A stretch of 46,711 nt of DNA from Pseudomonas sp. ATCC PTA-122608 (GCF_001952855.1 NZ_LPNO01000046.1:317759-364469); one strand, 5' to 3'. Shown: positions 1 through 9,188, counted from the stretch's first letter. Numbers and translations: made by a program. The notes: generated by a model not told the origin, from the letters alone.

Positions 1-28
1 CCCAACGGGAGCAAGCTCCCTCGCCACA
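1..28. repeat. REP palindrome (single, at window edge)
   Basis: The first 28 bases read as one Pseudomonas REP unit, with core GGGAGCAAGCTCCC and the tail CTCGCCACA. It is a different subtype from the GAGCGAGC units elsewhere in the window. It lies 10 bases past the stop codon of allantoicase. A mirror copy may lie left of the window, so I cannot tell whether it is single or part of a doublet. Confidence 0.7.
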
Positions 29-38
29 GGTTCACCGC

Positions 39-1034
39 TTACTTCGAGACCTTGCCCAAAACCCGCAGGCGGCTCACACCACCATCCGGGAACACATTCA
101 GACGAATGTGGGTGATCGGGCCCAGCGCCTTGATCTGCTCGGCAAATGTGTGTTCAGCGTGCATTTCCAGCTTCTGCGCCGGCAGCAGTTCGCGCCAGAA
201 CAGCGATTGGGTTTCGATCTGACTGTCGGTGCCGCCCTTCACGAATGCGCCCTGGATCGAGCAGGTGTCCGGGTAGTTACCCTTGAAGTGCAGGGTGTCG
301 ACCACGATCTTCTCGATCTCGCCCGGGTTGCCCAGTGCGACGATGACCCAGTCATTGCCCGGCGTACGACGACGGGCGGTTTCCCAGCCGTCGCCCATGT
401 TGATGCCACGGCCCGGGTTGAGGATGTTGCTCATGCGCCCGAAGTGTTCATCGGAGCAGGCCAGTGCACGGCCGCCGTTCAATGCAGCTGCCAGGTCGAC
501 TTGTTCGTTGTCGCCCACCGCCGACCAGTCGCGGAACGGAATGCCGTACACACGCAGACGGGCTACACCACCGTCCGGGTAGATGTTGAAACGCAGGTGG
601 CTGAAGGCCTGGTCGTTGTTGATCTCGTGGAAGTGATGGCTGTTGCCTTGCAGCTCTACAGCCGACAGCACTTCAACCCACTGGGTGTTGTCGTCCGGCT
701 CGCCGGACGCCAGGAAGCAGGCTTCCAGGGACGCCGATGGCGGGAAGTTGCCGGTGAAGAATGAAGTGTCGATGTCCACGCCTTTGATCGAACCCGGTAC
801 GCCCAGGCGGATCACCGCGCTGTCGTAGCCTTCGAAGCGCTTGCGGCGTGACTCCCAGCCGTCCATCCACTTGCCGTTGTCATCGAAAACGCCCTCCTTC
901 CACACGGCCGGGGTCGGCTGGAACAGGCGGTTGGCGTCGGCGAACCAGTCATCGGTAACAGAGATGATCTTGGTGCCCAGGCGGGCGTCGGCCAGGTTGA
1001 CGAACTTCTCGAAAGGTACGGCGTAAGCTTTCAT
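39..1034 (-). CDS. alc: Allantoicase (allantoate amidinohydrolase)
   Basis: The 331-residue product is a cytosolic enzyme that hydrolyses allantoate to ureidoglycolate and urea, the last step of the ureide pathway seen here. The sequence carries the two tandem allantoicase repeats, roughly residues 15-165 and 185-328. Each contains a GW(E)(S/T)RR-type segment followed by an IRLGVPG/IVALGNPG-type beta strand and ends in a P(D)GGV(A/S)RLRV motif (seen at about residues 153-163 and 317-327). Length is normal for the bacterial family. It starts with ATG after a weak purine-rich AAGAAGA. It is the last gene of a minus-strand set puuE-uraD-alc, 80 bases after uraD, so it is probably cotranscribed. 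The next enzyme, ureidoglycolate lyase, is not in the window. Confidence 0.95.
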   Translation of the reverse strand: MKAYAVPFEKFVNLADARLGTKIISVTDDWFADANRLFQPTPAVWKEGVFDDNGKWMDGWESRRKRFEGYDSAVIRLGVPGSIKGVDIDTSFFTGNFPPSASLEACFLASGEPDDNTQWVEVLSAVELQGNSHHFHEINNDQAFSHLRFNIYPDGGVARLRVYGIPFRDWSAVGDNEQVDLAAALNGGRALACSDEHFGRMSNILNPGRGINMGDGWETARRRTPGNDWVIVALGNPGEIEKIVVDTLHFKGNYPDTCSIQGAFVKGGTDSQIETQSLFWRELLPAQKLEMHAEHTFAEQIKALGPITHIRLNVFPDGGVSRLRVLGKVSK

Positions 1035-1114
1035 TCTTCTTGTCTGCCTTAAAGTAAGTGGCTTGGGATGCTCGCCAGGCCCTGGGCGTTCATGAACCGC
1101 TCGGGCCAGGTCTG

Positions 1115-1630
1115 CTAAAGGGTCAGTAATCGGAACAACGCGATTTTATTGATCTCGGCCAGCGCGCATTTGAACTCGGCTTCCACCGAGTTGTGAATGC
1201 GCGTTTCAAACGCGGCGAGGATCTGATGCCGGTTGCTGCCTTTTACCGCCATGATGAAGGGAAACTTGAACTTGGCCTTGTAGCCATCGTTCAGCTCGGT
1301 GAAGCGCGAAAACTCGTCGCTCGAGCATTGGTGAATACCGGCGCCAGCCTGTTCATGGGTGCTGGCTTCGGTCAACTGGCCCTGGACGGCAGCTTTGCCC
1401 GCCAGGTCCGGGTGAGCGTTGATCAGGGCAAGTTGACTGGTGTGATCGGCGCTCAACAGGATGTCGCTCATGCGCTGGTGCAGGGTTTCGATCTCGTCGA
1501 TCGAAGCGTCCTGGCCCAGGTCGAAGGCCTTTTCGGCCACCCATGGCGAATGTTCGTAGATGTCGGCGAAGGCTGCGACGAACTCGTCGCGGCTCAGGGT
1601 CGAGGGTTTCAAGGTCTGGAAAGCTGTCAT
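1115..1630 (-). CDS. uraD: OHCU decarboxylase
   Basis: The 171-residue protein decarboxylates 2-oxo-4-hydroxy-4-carboxy-5-ureidoimidazoline (OHCU) to S-allantoin, taking the product of UraH. The family signature HPDLAGKA is present with the catalytic histidine at residue 73, followed by the conserved E-rich stretch and a FKFPFIMAVKG motif at about residues 122-132. Its ATG overlaps the stop of puuE by four bases (ATGA), which points to translational coupling. It works in the cytosol between UraH, encoded on the opposite strand, and PuuE. Confidence 0.96.
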   Translation of the reverse strand: MTAFQTLKPSTLSRDEFVAAFADIYEHSPWVAEKAFDLGQDASIDEIETLHQRMSDILLSADHTSQLALINAHPDLAGKAAVQGQLTEASTHEQAGAGIHQCSSDEFSRFTELNDGYKAKFKFPFIMAVKGSNRHQILAAFETRIHNSVEAEFKCALAEINKIALFRLLTL

Positions 1631-2553
1631 TTGGCGGCTCCCTGGAAAGGGTGTACGTCATGCCAGTGACGGGCGATGTCGACGCGGCGGGTAAACCACA
1701 CCTGGTCATGACCCTTGGCGTATTCGATAAAGCGCTTGAGTGCAGCCATGCGCGCCGGGCGGCCGATCAGGCGGCAGTGCAGGCCGATGGAGAGCATCTT
1801 CGGTGCTTCCGCGCCTTCGGCATACAGCACGTCGAACGCGTCTTTGAGGTACTCGAAAAAGTCGTCGCCCTTGTTGAAACCCTGGACCTGAGTGAAGCGC
1901 ATGTCGTTGGTGTCCAGGGTGTAGGGGATCACCAGGTGCGGCTTGCCGGTCGGGTTGTTGGGTTCCCAGTAGGGCAGGTCGTCGTCGTAGGTGTCACAGT
2001 CGTAGAGGAAACCGCCTTCCTCCATCACCAGCCGCCGGGTGTTGGGGCCGGTGCGCCCGGTGTACCAGCCCAGTGGGCGTTCGCCGGTGAGTTCGGTGAG
2101 GATGCGGATCGCTTCGAGCATGTGCTCGCGCTCCTGGGCCTCGTCCATGTATTGGTAGTCGATCCAGCGGTAGCCGTGGCTGCAGATTTCGTGGCCGGCG
2201 GCGACCATCGCGCGGATCACGTCCGGGTGGCGCTGGGCGGCCATGGCCACGGCAAAGATGGTCAGCGGGATATCGAATTCCTTGAACAACTTGAGGATGC
2301 GCCACACGCCGGCCCGGCTGCCGTATTCGTACAGCGATTCCATGCTCATGTTGCGCTCGCCTTGCAGCGGTTGCGCCGAGACCATTTCGGACAGGAAGGC
2401 TTCCGACTCTTTGTCGCCGTGCAAGATGTTGCGCTCGCCGCCTTCTTCGTAGTTGAGTACGAACGACAGGGCGATACGGGCCTTGCCTGGCCAGTGTGGG
2501 TGAGGAGGGTTACTGCCGTAACCGATCAGGTCGCGTGGGTAGTCAGCGCTCAC
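1627..2553 (-). CDS. puuE: Allantoinase PuuE (polysaccharide-deacetylase fold)
   Basis: The 308-residue protein belongs to the metal-independent allantoinase family of the polysaccharide deacetylase/NodB fold, first described in Pseudomonas. It hydrolyses allantoin to allantoate. Typical segments are the N-terminal YPRDLIGYG, the ICSHGYRWIDYQ motif near residue 124, GWYTGRTGPNTRRL near residue 161 and a C-terminal GLHCRLIGRPARM motif near residue 256. It is the first gene of the minus-strand operon puuE-uraD-alc. A perfect TTGTATACAA palindrome lies 86 bases upstream of its start, a likely operator. Confidence 0.96.
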   Translation of the reverse strand: MSADYPRDLIGYGSNPPHPHWPGKARIALSFVLNYEEGGERNILHGDKESEAFLSEMVSAQPLQGERNMSMESLYEYGSRAGVWRILKLFKEFDIPLTIFAVAMAAQRHPDVIRAMVAAGHEICSHGYRWIDYQYMDEAQEREHMLEAIRILTELTGERPLGWYTGRTGPNTRRLVMEEGGFLYDCDTYDDDLPYWEPNNPTGKPHLVIPYTLDTNDMRFTQVQGFNKGDDFFEYLKDAFDVLYAEGAEAPKMLSIGLHCRLIGRPARMAALKRFIEYAKGHDQVWFTRRVDIARHWHDVHPFQGAAK

Positions 2554-2638
2554 TGCAGTCTTCCTTCTTGTTCGTGGTAACGGTGTGTGTGGCGGCCGGG
2601 CAGCGAAAAGACTGGGGTGGCGTCACAGCGATGACTGA

Positions 2639-2648
2639 TTGTATACAA
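2639..2648. promoter_or_regulatory. GntR-type operator candidate 1 (puuE side)
   Basis: Perfect 10-bp palindrome TTGTATACAA, 91 bases from the puuE start. The half-sites have the form expected for GntR-family regulators. Matching copies occur at 2905-2914 and 10665-10674, both in front of purine genes. The regulator is not in the window. Confidence 0.6.
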
Positions 2649-2763
2649 CGTAGTGCGCACTTTGTAAGCCTGTATTTCTGCATTTTTTCCGCAGGGTCTT
2701 TGCAGAATAGCACTGCAAGAAACCTGCCTGACTGGTCAACTATATTGAAAAAAACCTCCTTTA

Positions 2764-2865
2764 CTGTAGGAGCGAGCTTGCTCGCGAAAAACCTGAGAGC
2801 GCCTCGTTACCTCTGAAGCGCTGCGTTATCGTTAACGATCTTCGCGAGCAAGCTCGCTCCTACAG
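2764..2865. repeat. REPIN (REP doublet)
   Basis: Two inverted REP units (CTGTAGGAGCGAGCTTGCTCGC and its mirror) flank a spacer of about 60 bases. The right half of the spacer, GCGTTATCGTTAACGATC, recurs almost unchanged in the REPINs at 13037, 17063 and 46041. Confidence 0.9.
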
Positions 2866-2904
2866 TATCGGCGTCAGCAACGGATAGCGGGTTTGTTGAA
2901 TTTA

Positions 2905-2914
2905 TTGTGTACAA
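2905..2914. promoter_or_regulatory. GntR-type operator candidate 2 (uraH side)
   Basis: TTGTGTACAA, one base away from the perfect palindrome TTGTATACAA, 100 bases before the uraH start and followed by a T-rich run. It is probably the uraH-side operator for the regulator proposed for puuE and the NCS2 permease. Confidence 0.5.
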
Positions 2915-3014
2915 TTTTTTTGAAAAGTGTCTTAATCAGTCATTGCCGGCTTTTTCAGTGACCTGAAAAGGTGCGGTCTTTCACTTTACTGACTTCGGGA
3001 GGCGCGCAGACGCT

Positions 3015-3368
3015 ATGGGACGTTTGACCACACACGTATTGGACGCCGCGCACGGCTGCCCTGGCAGCGCGATCAAGGTTGAGTTGTACCGTGTCGAGGG
3101 CACACAGCTTGAACTGGTGGCCAGCACCCTGACCAACAACGACGGCCGTTGCGATGCACCTCTGCTGCAAGGCGATGACTACCGCAGCGGTGTCTATCAG
3201 TTGCAGTTCAGCGCCGGTGACTACTACCGCGCCCGCGGTGTGCAACTCCCCGAACCTGCGTTTCTCGACGTGGTGGTACTGCGCTTCGGCATCAGTGCCG
3301 AACAGGATCACTATCACGTGCCTTTGCTGATTTCGCCTTACAGCTACTCCACCTATCGCGGTAGCTGA
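3015..3368 (+). CDS. uraH: 5-hydroxyisourate hydrolase (transthyretin-like)
   Basis: The 117-residue protein hydrolyses 5-hydroxyisourate, the product of urate oxidation, to OHCU. The transthyretin-related signature is complete: LTTHVLD with His7 near the N-terminus, a NNDGR motif at about residue 44, the conserved YHVPLLISPYSYSTY block and the C-terminal tetrapeptide YRGS. The family uses these residues at the tetramer active site. A strong GGGAGG lies 13 bases before the ATG. It is followed by a clear terminator and is probably monocistronic, divergent from the puuE operon. Confidence 0.96.
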   Translation: MGRLTTHVLDAAHGCPGSAIKVELYRVEGTQLELVASTLTNNDGRCDAPLLQGDDYRSGVYQLQFSAGDYYRARGVQLPEPAFLDVVVLRFGISAEQDHYHVPLLISPYSYSTYRGS

Positions 3369-3413
3369 GTCGTCACCGCGCTTCACACCCCCAAAGCTCT
3401 TCGTTGGTTTTTC

Positions 3414-3439
3414 GCCCGCTCACACTGCGGGCTTTTTTT
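3414..3439 (+). terminator. Rho-independent terminator of uraH
   Basis: Stem GCCCGC / GCGGGC with a 7-base loop, followed by seven T residues. It lies 45 bases after the uraH stop codon. Confidence 0.9.
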
Positions 3440-3527
3440 CGTCGGGTGATCGGGCCCTATCTATGTAAAGCCCGCCGCATGATCAAGCTGCTTACGCTCG
3501 GATTTTTAATCAGGAGCCGATAGTGAC

Positions 3528-6500
3528 ATGGCTACAGATCCCGACACTTTCGTCTGGCAGCAAAAGATTCGCGACGGCCTGACTCGCCGCCTCGGCCGAC
3601 ACAACTCACCCAGCCAATTCATCAACCAGTTGCAGCTCGCTCAGGTACGTTGCGCCGAATCGACCAAGGCACTGCGTCGCCTGATGCTCCGTGCACCCAG
3701 CCTGCGGCGATGGGTGCGCGCGGCGTCGACGCAAACTCTCGCACTGGGCGTGCCACCAGATATCCGGGCAACCACGACGGGTTATTGGCAGGGCCTGGCC
3801 CCCGGTAGTGCGCTGGACCGTGAAGCGCGGTGGGTTGAGTTGTGCACCGAGGTATTTGCCCAGCGTGCGTTGCTGGCTCATGGGCTGTGCATGTTGTCAG
3901 ACCATGGGTTGGCCATGGTCCTGGAGCTGGTGGACGCCCCTGACGTGTCAACGCGCCTGGCTGCGGGCGGTGCCTGGGAACGGTTGCAGGTCAGCGGCTT
4001 GCTCTGGCCTCGCGATGTTGCCGGGGGTGTTTCGGTCGCCGGGGCCCTGCACCTCTACCGCAGTGGCGACGGGCTGAATAATCGACAGGTGGTTTACCTG
4101 CCTGCGTCAGTGCAGCCCTTTCATGAGTTCGACAGCCTGAGACAGCTGCAACATCGATTACCAGAGGTGATAAACGGGGCGCAACGCGCCTTACTTTGGC
4201 AATGCCTGCCTCTGGTGAATCGACATGAACTGGCGTTGGATGTGAATAGCACGGTGCAGGCTTTCAGCGTTCGCCGCGCGCCGATTTTGACCGCTGATGC
4301 CCTGCGTCAGAGTGCGTTGGCGCAACTGCACACCCAGCGCGATAACGAATGGGCGAGCATCGATTCCCGTTACGCACCCTGGCTGACAGACAAGGTGGGC
4401 CAGGGATGTGACATGAGCCCTGCGCAGCGTTTACGGCTGATTGAGCGCAGTCGGCACGGGGCTCCGGACATGCCTGGGCTGAGCATCGCCGTTGAGCAGT
4501 TACTGGGCTGGGATGGTTACCGTCGAACAGGGCACATCACCTGCGCAGGGCTCGGTGCAGGCATGGCCTTTCGCACTCGGGAGGCATTGGTGCGGCGTCA
4601 TGAGCAGGGGCTTCTGGCGTTGCTGGATCCCGCCGATTGGAGCCGCGATCACCAACCTTTTGGCGCTTTTATCACGTTGCAGACACAGTGGCAGCAGCAG
4701 GCTGAGACGGTGCGGCTGCTGCTGGAGGGGCACATGTCACAACTGGGGCAAAAAGCCTTCTGGATGTATGTGCCTGCGGGAGCTTCGCGGCATCGAGCCG
4801 CACAGTGGCTGCTCGCTCGCAGCCAGGCCCTGCTCCAGGATGCGCAACTGCAATACCGTTTGGGCCTGATCAGTGAAGATAACCTGGCCGCACTGAGTGA
4901 AGCCCTTGCATGGCGGGCCCCGGCTGAGGACAGCACCCGCAGCACCCGCGTCGTGCAACTGTCTGTGGGGCGCAGTGGGCAACCGCTGTATCGGTTGGTG
5001 GGAGTGTTTGTCGTCACCACTGTGCAAGCCCTCGTCCAACCGCAGGCCAGGCATCCCGTCCTGTTGCAGGTGCCGGGCATTGATGGAGGGTTGCAGGCGT
5101 TCGAGTCTCTGGATGAGCTACAGGTTTGTATTGATGCCAGCCTCAAGAGCCCGGATGGTTCGATGTTGTGGCGTTGTATAGGGCGCGATGAACGAGCGCA
5201 GGCGAAGGCCTTGGTTGCAGCACTTGGCACACAGGCAATGTTCGTGTCATTCCAGTTGATGGGGGCTGATGTGCTAGCGGACAGTTTCAAGGAGCAGATC
5301 AAGTGCCAGGCGCGAGTCGAACGCTGGGTGGCGCAGGGTGCCAAGCCGTTCAGTGAGGTCATAGACCCGACCCTGACGCACACCTTGCTGGCCCGTGAGT
5401 TGGCAGACAACCTGCACCTGCCCACCAGCGCCGCCCGCGCCATGGCTTTGGCCAATGTCAGCCTGCTACGGCTGGCGGCTGCCCGGACAAACACCTTCCC
5501 CGCATGGCTAACCACCGCGCCCCGTGCCCTGCGCAAACGTTATCAGGGCCATTACATCCATTATCTGACCAGCGTCCAGGCGCTTGAAGAACAGCTGCTT
5601 AAGATATTGCCGAGCCTGCAAACCTTTGCTCGCAAAAACCTGTTGGCGCAGTTGAGCCGTGAAGGCCTGATTCATCTGGACATCGATCAACCGCTGCTGG
5701 ATATGCCCGATGATGTCAGCACTCATTGGGAATCGCATCCGCAGCGCCCGGCTGGGGATTCTGGCATACGGGTGGTGGTCAGCAAGGAGCGCCACACCTA
5801 CAGCCTGCTGCAACTGGCGTTGCACAATCTGGATGAAGAGGCCCCCTGGACACAATGGCGCTTGAAGCGCGGCAGCTACCTGGACCCGCAGGTACAGCGG
5901 CTTTTGCCCCCTGACAAACTGGTCAAGCTGATCGCCAGCCTGGATCTTGCGGGTGCGTACGAGCAAATGATTGATCAGGTGTTCTACGCATCCAGCTCGC
6001 CTGTACTGTTCCAGGCGCTGGTCCAGCGACCGCTGGCGCAGCTTGCACGCCTGGAGTTATTCAGCGCCCGGCAACAAGGGTTAAGCGACGCAGCGCAGAG
6101 CATTTTCTCCACTGCACTGGCGGCAAAGACGCCACAGGACCTGCAGAAAAACGGCCACCAGTTGCAGCTGTTTTGCCCACACCTTGCGGCGTTTACCTTG
6201 CAACAGCCCCGGCACATCGCCGGTGTGTTGGTCATTCATGATCGGCTATCGGCCAAAACCCTGCTTTATTGGCCGCACATAGCCGGTCATCCGCCCCTCA
6301 GCGAACATGCGAGCCTGGAAGCGGCACAGCAGGCGCTGATGAACATGGCCGGCACGCCGCAAAACCGTCAGCACCTGGCCCGGCACATCGCTCCTGGTTG
6401 GGAGCACCAGGCGCTGCGCAGTTATCCGGTACCCATGGAGCCTGCGTTCGGGACTATCGATTGGCGCGGTGCCGCTACTTCAGTGTTCGATCTGTTTCAG

Positions 6501-8489
6501 GAGTCTTACTGGGTAAAGGCCGCGCAGCTTGTCGGGGGGCTGGTGCGCTGGTTCAAACGCCGCCGGGAGTTTCCCGCCAGTCACTTGGCAGAGATCGAGC
6601 AGGAGATCAACGAGCAGCACGAGCAGGCGCCGCAGCACTGGTTGGGGCTCACGGCTACCGGCGCCAGTGACATCTTGAGCATCCTGGCCCATGCCCACGT
6701 GCTGGGCTTACGGCGGGAAGTGCGGGCCATGGCCAATTCCCAGCAAGCGCTGGCGAGCTATCGCAAATGGCGCCTGGGCGAGCAATCGGAAGCGCGAGTG
6801 CGGGGAATATTGTCGTTTATCCCGGGCGTGAGCATCGGCGTCAATATTTATGAAGTGCTTCTGGCGGCCCGGCGGTTTCACCACAGCGGTGATCCTGCGG
6901 ATGGCGTAGGTGTCGGGTTTGCTGTGTTGATTCTGTTGGCCGATGTGGCGCTGATGTTGCTGCCTTCTGCCAAGGGCACGCCGAAGCCTGGGTTGCAGGC
7001 CAGGACGTCGGTGATGAACCTTATCCAGCTTCGCCAGGCTGGGTTTTCCAACCTGGGGTTGACGGTCCCTGCGTGGGGGGTAAAGGGCCTTGAAGGATTC
7101 AAGAAAGCGTTACCGGTGGATGGGGCCGTCGCGCTGCACGGGCCGGTAAACAAGGGCACGTTTGTTAAGGCTGGCGAACAGTTTGTGTTGGATGACGGCC
7201 AGGCGTATCCGGTCTACCGACGCCGCAACGAGCGGGCGCTGCGGCTCAAGAGCCCGCGGAACGACGCTCAGGATGAGCTGGTTTTGTACATCGAACAGTC
7301 CGGTGAACGGCTGTTGGGCGCCGATGCCCCCGAGCCGCGGCCTGGGCTCAGTTCAGGTATTCACAGGCCTTGGGAGGCGCAAACGCCGGCAACCGAATGG
7401 GTTGCCCCGCCGGCTTCTCATACTGACCTGATAGCCCGGCAACCGGTATTGGCCTCAAGCCATTGGCAGGGCTGGGGGAGGTCGCTGCAGAGGCGGGTGA
7501 CACAAGAGACTTCCGCAACTCGGCGGTTGTATCGGGTTCAGGGGGACGAACCCTTCGATGCGATAAAGCTGGGGGCGAATTTCTATGAACTGTTGCCCAG
7601 CGGCTCCAAGGCGTCGGACAGTATCGTGTTTATCAAAAAACCCGAGGTGGTCGCTGCAGAGCCGCGTCACGGGTTTATGCGCTGGCTGCTACCGGATGTG
7701 CGCGAGCAACCCGTTCCCGCAATGTTTGGCGCTGATGGGTTGTGGGTGCCACGTGAGCCATTGTTCGCCAGGCCCCTCGACGAATCTGTGAGGTACGCGT
7801 TCCCCGGTTTAACCCCTTCCAGTAATCGCTTCGTGGCTGAGCGTCTGGTGGAGCTGGCTGATTCCGGTCGCTCAATGACCGCGACCCGCCTCCTCAATAT
7901 TCGTCTGACACTGGACGACTGGCTGCCTCCAATACCCAGAGCGGTGGGCCAGACGGATGACTTGTTGCGCATGCTCAGGCCGATTGTTCGCCGAGGTCAT
8001 AAGAGCGTCAATATAGGAAGGGAGGGGGTTGTTCCCGGGCTGGAGCGCCTGGACTTTCAACTGCCCGTACCGCTTGACCCGGCTGTCCTCAACAATACGT
8101 CCATCAGCCACGCCAGGCCTATCGCCGCGCAACTGATGGTCAAGCAGGTGCTGGAGCAACAGGGGTTTTCGGTTCGACGACTGTACAAAGGCGGCTCCCC
8201 GCTGTTTTATAACTTCGTCTGCACCCATCCGAAGTCAAGCAACCTCTATTTCGTGCTGACGCGATGGGCGGAGTCGCCCAGCATTACCCTGAAATCCCGC
8301 AATATGTTGCAGCTGTCCGATGCGTGGTTTCGCAGTGCTGGCCAGTCGACAATCATGTTTCAGGCCGAGCGCTATCACCCTGTCCTCAAAGCGCTGGAGG
8401 AGCGGCGCCTGGTGCGGATTATCGCCGGCATACAACGTACCGAGGGTTCCGGCGTCACGGTGTTCTTCGTCAAACTTATACCGTTTTGA
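3528..8489 (+). CDS. Giant toxin-like protein (dermonecrotic-toxin/DUF6543-like)
   Basis: The 1653-residue protein starts with ATG 11 bases after AGGAG. I see no signal peptide. The long N-terminal part (residues 1 to about 1090) is rich in Arg, Leu and Gln and resembles the large DUF6543/dermonecrotic-toxin-like proteins of Pseudomonas; this family call comes from overall character, not one diagnostic motif. At about residues 1091-1150 there is a FIPGVSIGVNIYEVLLAARR segment followed by a hydrophobic stretch (VGVGFAVLILLADVALMLL), a candidate membrane-insertion hairpin. After it comes a different C-terminal third, ending with a compact block at about residues 1520-1653 that I cannot assign and that could be the effector. 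I see no Rhs repeats, no PAAR or VgrG gene and no adjacent small immunity gene. It is probably its own transcription unit behind the uraH terminator. Export route and target are unknown. Confidence 0.6.
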   Translation: MATDPDTFVWQQKIRDGLTRRLGRHNSPSQFINQLQLAQVRCAESTKALRRLMLRAPSLRRWVRAASTQTLALGVPPDIRATTTGYWQGLAPGSALDREARWVELCTEVFAQRALLAHGLCMLSDHGLAMVLELVDAPDVSTRLAAGGAWERLQVSGLLWPRDVAGGVSVAGALHLYRSGDGLNNRQVVYLPASVQPFHEFDSLRQLQHRLPEVINGAQRALLWQCLPLVNRHELALDVNSTVQAFSVRRAPILTADALRQSALAQLHTQRDNEWASIDSRYAPWLTDKVGQGCDMSPAQRLRLIERSRHGAPDMPGLSIAVEQLLGWDGYRRTGHITCAGLGAGMAFRTREALVRRHEQGLLALLDPADWSRDHQPFGAFITLQTQWQQQAETVRLLLEGHMSQLGQKAFWMYVPAGASRHRAAQWLLARSQALLQDAQLQYRLGLISEDNLAALSEALAWRAPAEDSTRSTRVVQLSVGRSGQPLYRLVGVFVVTTVQALVQPQARHPVLLQVPGIDGGLQAFESLDELQVCIDASLKSPDGSMLWRCIGRDERAQAKALVAALGTQAMFVSFQLMGADVLADSFKEQIKCQARVERWVAQGAKPFSEVIDPTLTHTLLARELADNLHLPTSAARAMALANVSLLRLAAARTNTFPAWLTTAPRALRKRYQGHYIHYLTSVQALEEQLLKILPSLQTFARKNLLAQLSREGLIHLDIDQPLLDMPDDVSTHWESHPQRPAGDSGIRVVVSKERHTYSLLQLALHNLDEEAPWTQWRLKRGSYLDPQVQRLLPPDKLVKLIASLDLAGAYEQMIDQVFYASSSPVLFQALVQRPLAQLARLELFSARQQGLSDAAQSIFSTALAAKTPQDLQKNGHQLQLFCPHLAAFTLQQPRHIAGVLVIHDRLSAKTLLYWPHIAGHPPLSEHASLEAAQQALMNMAGTPQNRQHLARHIAPGWEHQALRSYPVPMEPAFGTIDWRGAATSVFDLFQESYWVKAAQLVGGLVRWFKRRREFPASHLAEIEQEINEQHEQAPQHWLGLTATGASDILSILAHAHVLGLRREVRAMANSQQALASYRKWRLGEQSEARVRGILSFIPGVSIGVNIYEVLLAARRFHHSGDPADGVGVGFAVLILLADVALMLLPSAKGTPKPGLQARTSVMNLIQLRQAGFSNLGLTVPAWGVKGLEGFKKALPVDGAVALHGPVNKGTFVKAGEQFVLDDGQAYPVYRRRNERALRLKSPRNDAQDELVLYIEQSGERLLGADAPEPRPGLSSGIHRPWEAQTPATEWVAPPASHTDLIARQPVLASSHWQGWGRSLQRRVTQETSATRRLYRVQGDEPFDAIKLGANFYELLPSGSKASDSIVFIKKPEVVAAEPRHGFMRWLLPDVREQPVPAMFGADGLWVPREPLFARPLDESVRYAFPGLTPSSNRFVAERLVELADSGRSMTATRLLNIRLTLDDWLPPIPRAVGQTDDLLRMLRPIVRRGHKSVNIGREGVVPGLERLDFQLPVPLDPAVLNNTSISHARPIAAQLMVKQVLEQQGFSVRRLYKGGSPLFYNFVCTHPKSSNLYFVLTRWAESPSITLKSRNMLQLSDAWFRSAGQSTIMFQAERYHPVLKALEERRLVRIIAGIQRTEGSGVTVFFVKLIPF

Positions 8490-8498
8490 TGGGCAATG

Positions 8499-9125
8499 CT
8501 AACGGCTCAGCAACGACGCTGCGCCGGCTCCGGAAAACAACCCGGCACTGACCCGGTTGAACCAGCTTTGGCCCTTGCCGCTGCGCAGATACCGCGCAGC
8601 GCCATGGGCGCCCAAGCCATAGGCCAGTTTGCACAGCAGGTCGAGCACGGTCCAGGTGGCGATCATGATCAGCAGCTGCGGCAAAAAGGCCTGCTGGGCA
8701 CTGAGAAACTGCGGCAGGAAGGCGGCGAAAAACAGGATGTCTTTCGGGTTGCTGGCGCCCAGCACAAAGGCCCGGCCAAACAGCGCGCGAAAACGCGGGG
8801 TGGCGGCCACTTGCGGCACGTCGGCACCGAGTGACGGCTGCCGCGATTGCTGCCAGCTCTGCCAGGCAAGATAAAACAGGTACAGCGCGCCGACGATCTT
8901 CAGGGCGCTGAACAGCTGCTCCGAGGCCAACAACAACGCGCCCAAGCCCAGCGCCGAGGCGCTCAACAGGCAGATGGAAGCAATCACCCCACCGAGAAAG
9001 GCCGGGTACGAACGGCGCAGGCCGTAGTTCAAACTGTTGCTGATCATCAGCAAGGACAGGGGGCCGGGGATCAGGATCACCACCAGCGCAGCGCCGCTGA
9101 ACAGCAGCCAGGTTTCCAGACTCAT
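8499..9125 (-). CDS. LysE-family amino acid exporter
   Basis: The 208-residue membrane protein is of the LysE/RhtB family, which exports amino acids or related metabolites across the inner membrane. The N-terminal helix carries the family motif IPGP followed by LSLLMISNSLNYG, and about six hydrophobic segments follow. I place the start at 9125 because GGAGGA lies five bases upstream; an ATG ten codons earlier has no such site. Its 3' end nearly meets the end of the giant toxin gene (nine bases, convergent). A hairpin separates it from the NCS2 permease upstream. The substrate cannot be read from the sequence. Confidence 0.88.
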   Translation of the reverse strand: MSLETWLLFSGAALVVILIPGPLSLLMISNSLNYGLRRSYPAFLGGVIASICLLSASALGLGALLLASEQLFSALKIVGALYLFYLAWQSWQQSRQPSLGADVPQVAATPRFRALFGRAFVLGASNPKDILFFAAFLPQFLSAQQAFLPQLLIMIATWTVLDLLCKLAYGLGAHGAARYLRSGKGQSWFNRVSAGLFSGAGAASLLSR

Positions 9126-9144
9126 TGCATTCCTCCATTCGTAC

Positions 9145-9170
9145 AAAAGCCCCACCCGACGGGGTGAGGC
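9145..9170 (-). terminator. Terminator after the NCS2 permease gene
   Basis: On the minus strand GCCTCACCC pairs with GGGTGGGGC (nine base pairs, one G-U) across a short loop, followed by TTTT. It lies between the permease stop and the LysE-family start. The T-run is short, so termination may be partial. Confidence 0.6.
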
Positions 9171-9188
9171 AGGGTCAAGCCAGTTGGC

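Larger units (their letters stand above)
2554..3014. other. Divergent puuE/uraH control region (461 bp)
   Basis: No gene is seen here. The stretch separates puuE (minus) from uraH (plus) and holds, in order, a TTGTATACAA palindrome, a REPIN doublet and a TTGTGTACAA near-palindrome. The flanks of the REPIN are AT-rich and may carry both promoters. The REPIN sits between the two operator-like sites, so each promoter keeps its own site. Confidence 0.75.

Noticed and set aside
2764..2865. CRISPR-like repeats
   Set aside because: The repeated units are scattered inverted REP doublets, not direct repeats with regular unique spacers, and no cas gene is present.
4649..5536. A 295-codon antisense frame inside the giant toxin gene
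   Set aside because: Ser/Cys/Arg-rich product without a ribosome site or known domain; the toxin frame is continuous over this part.
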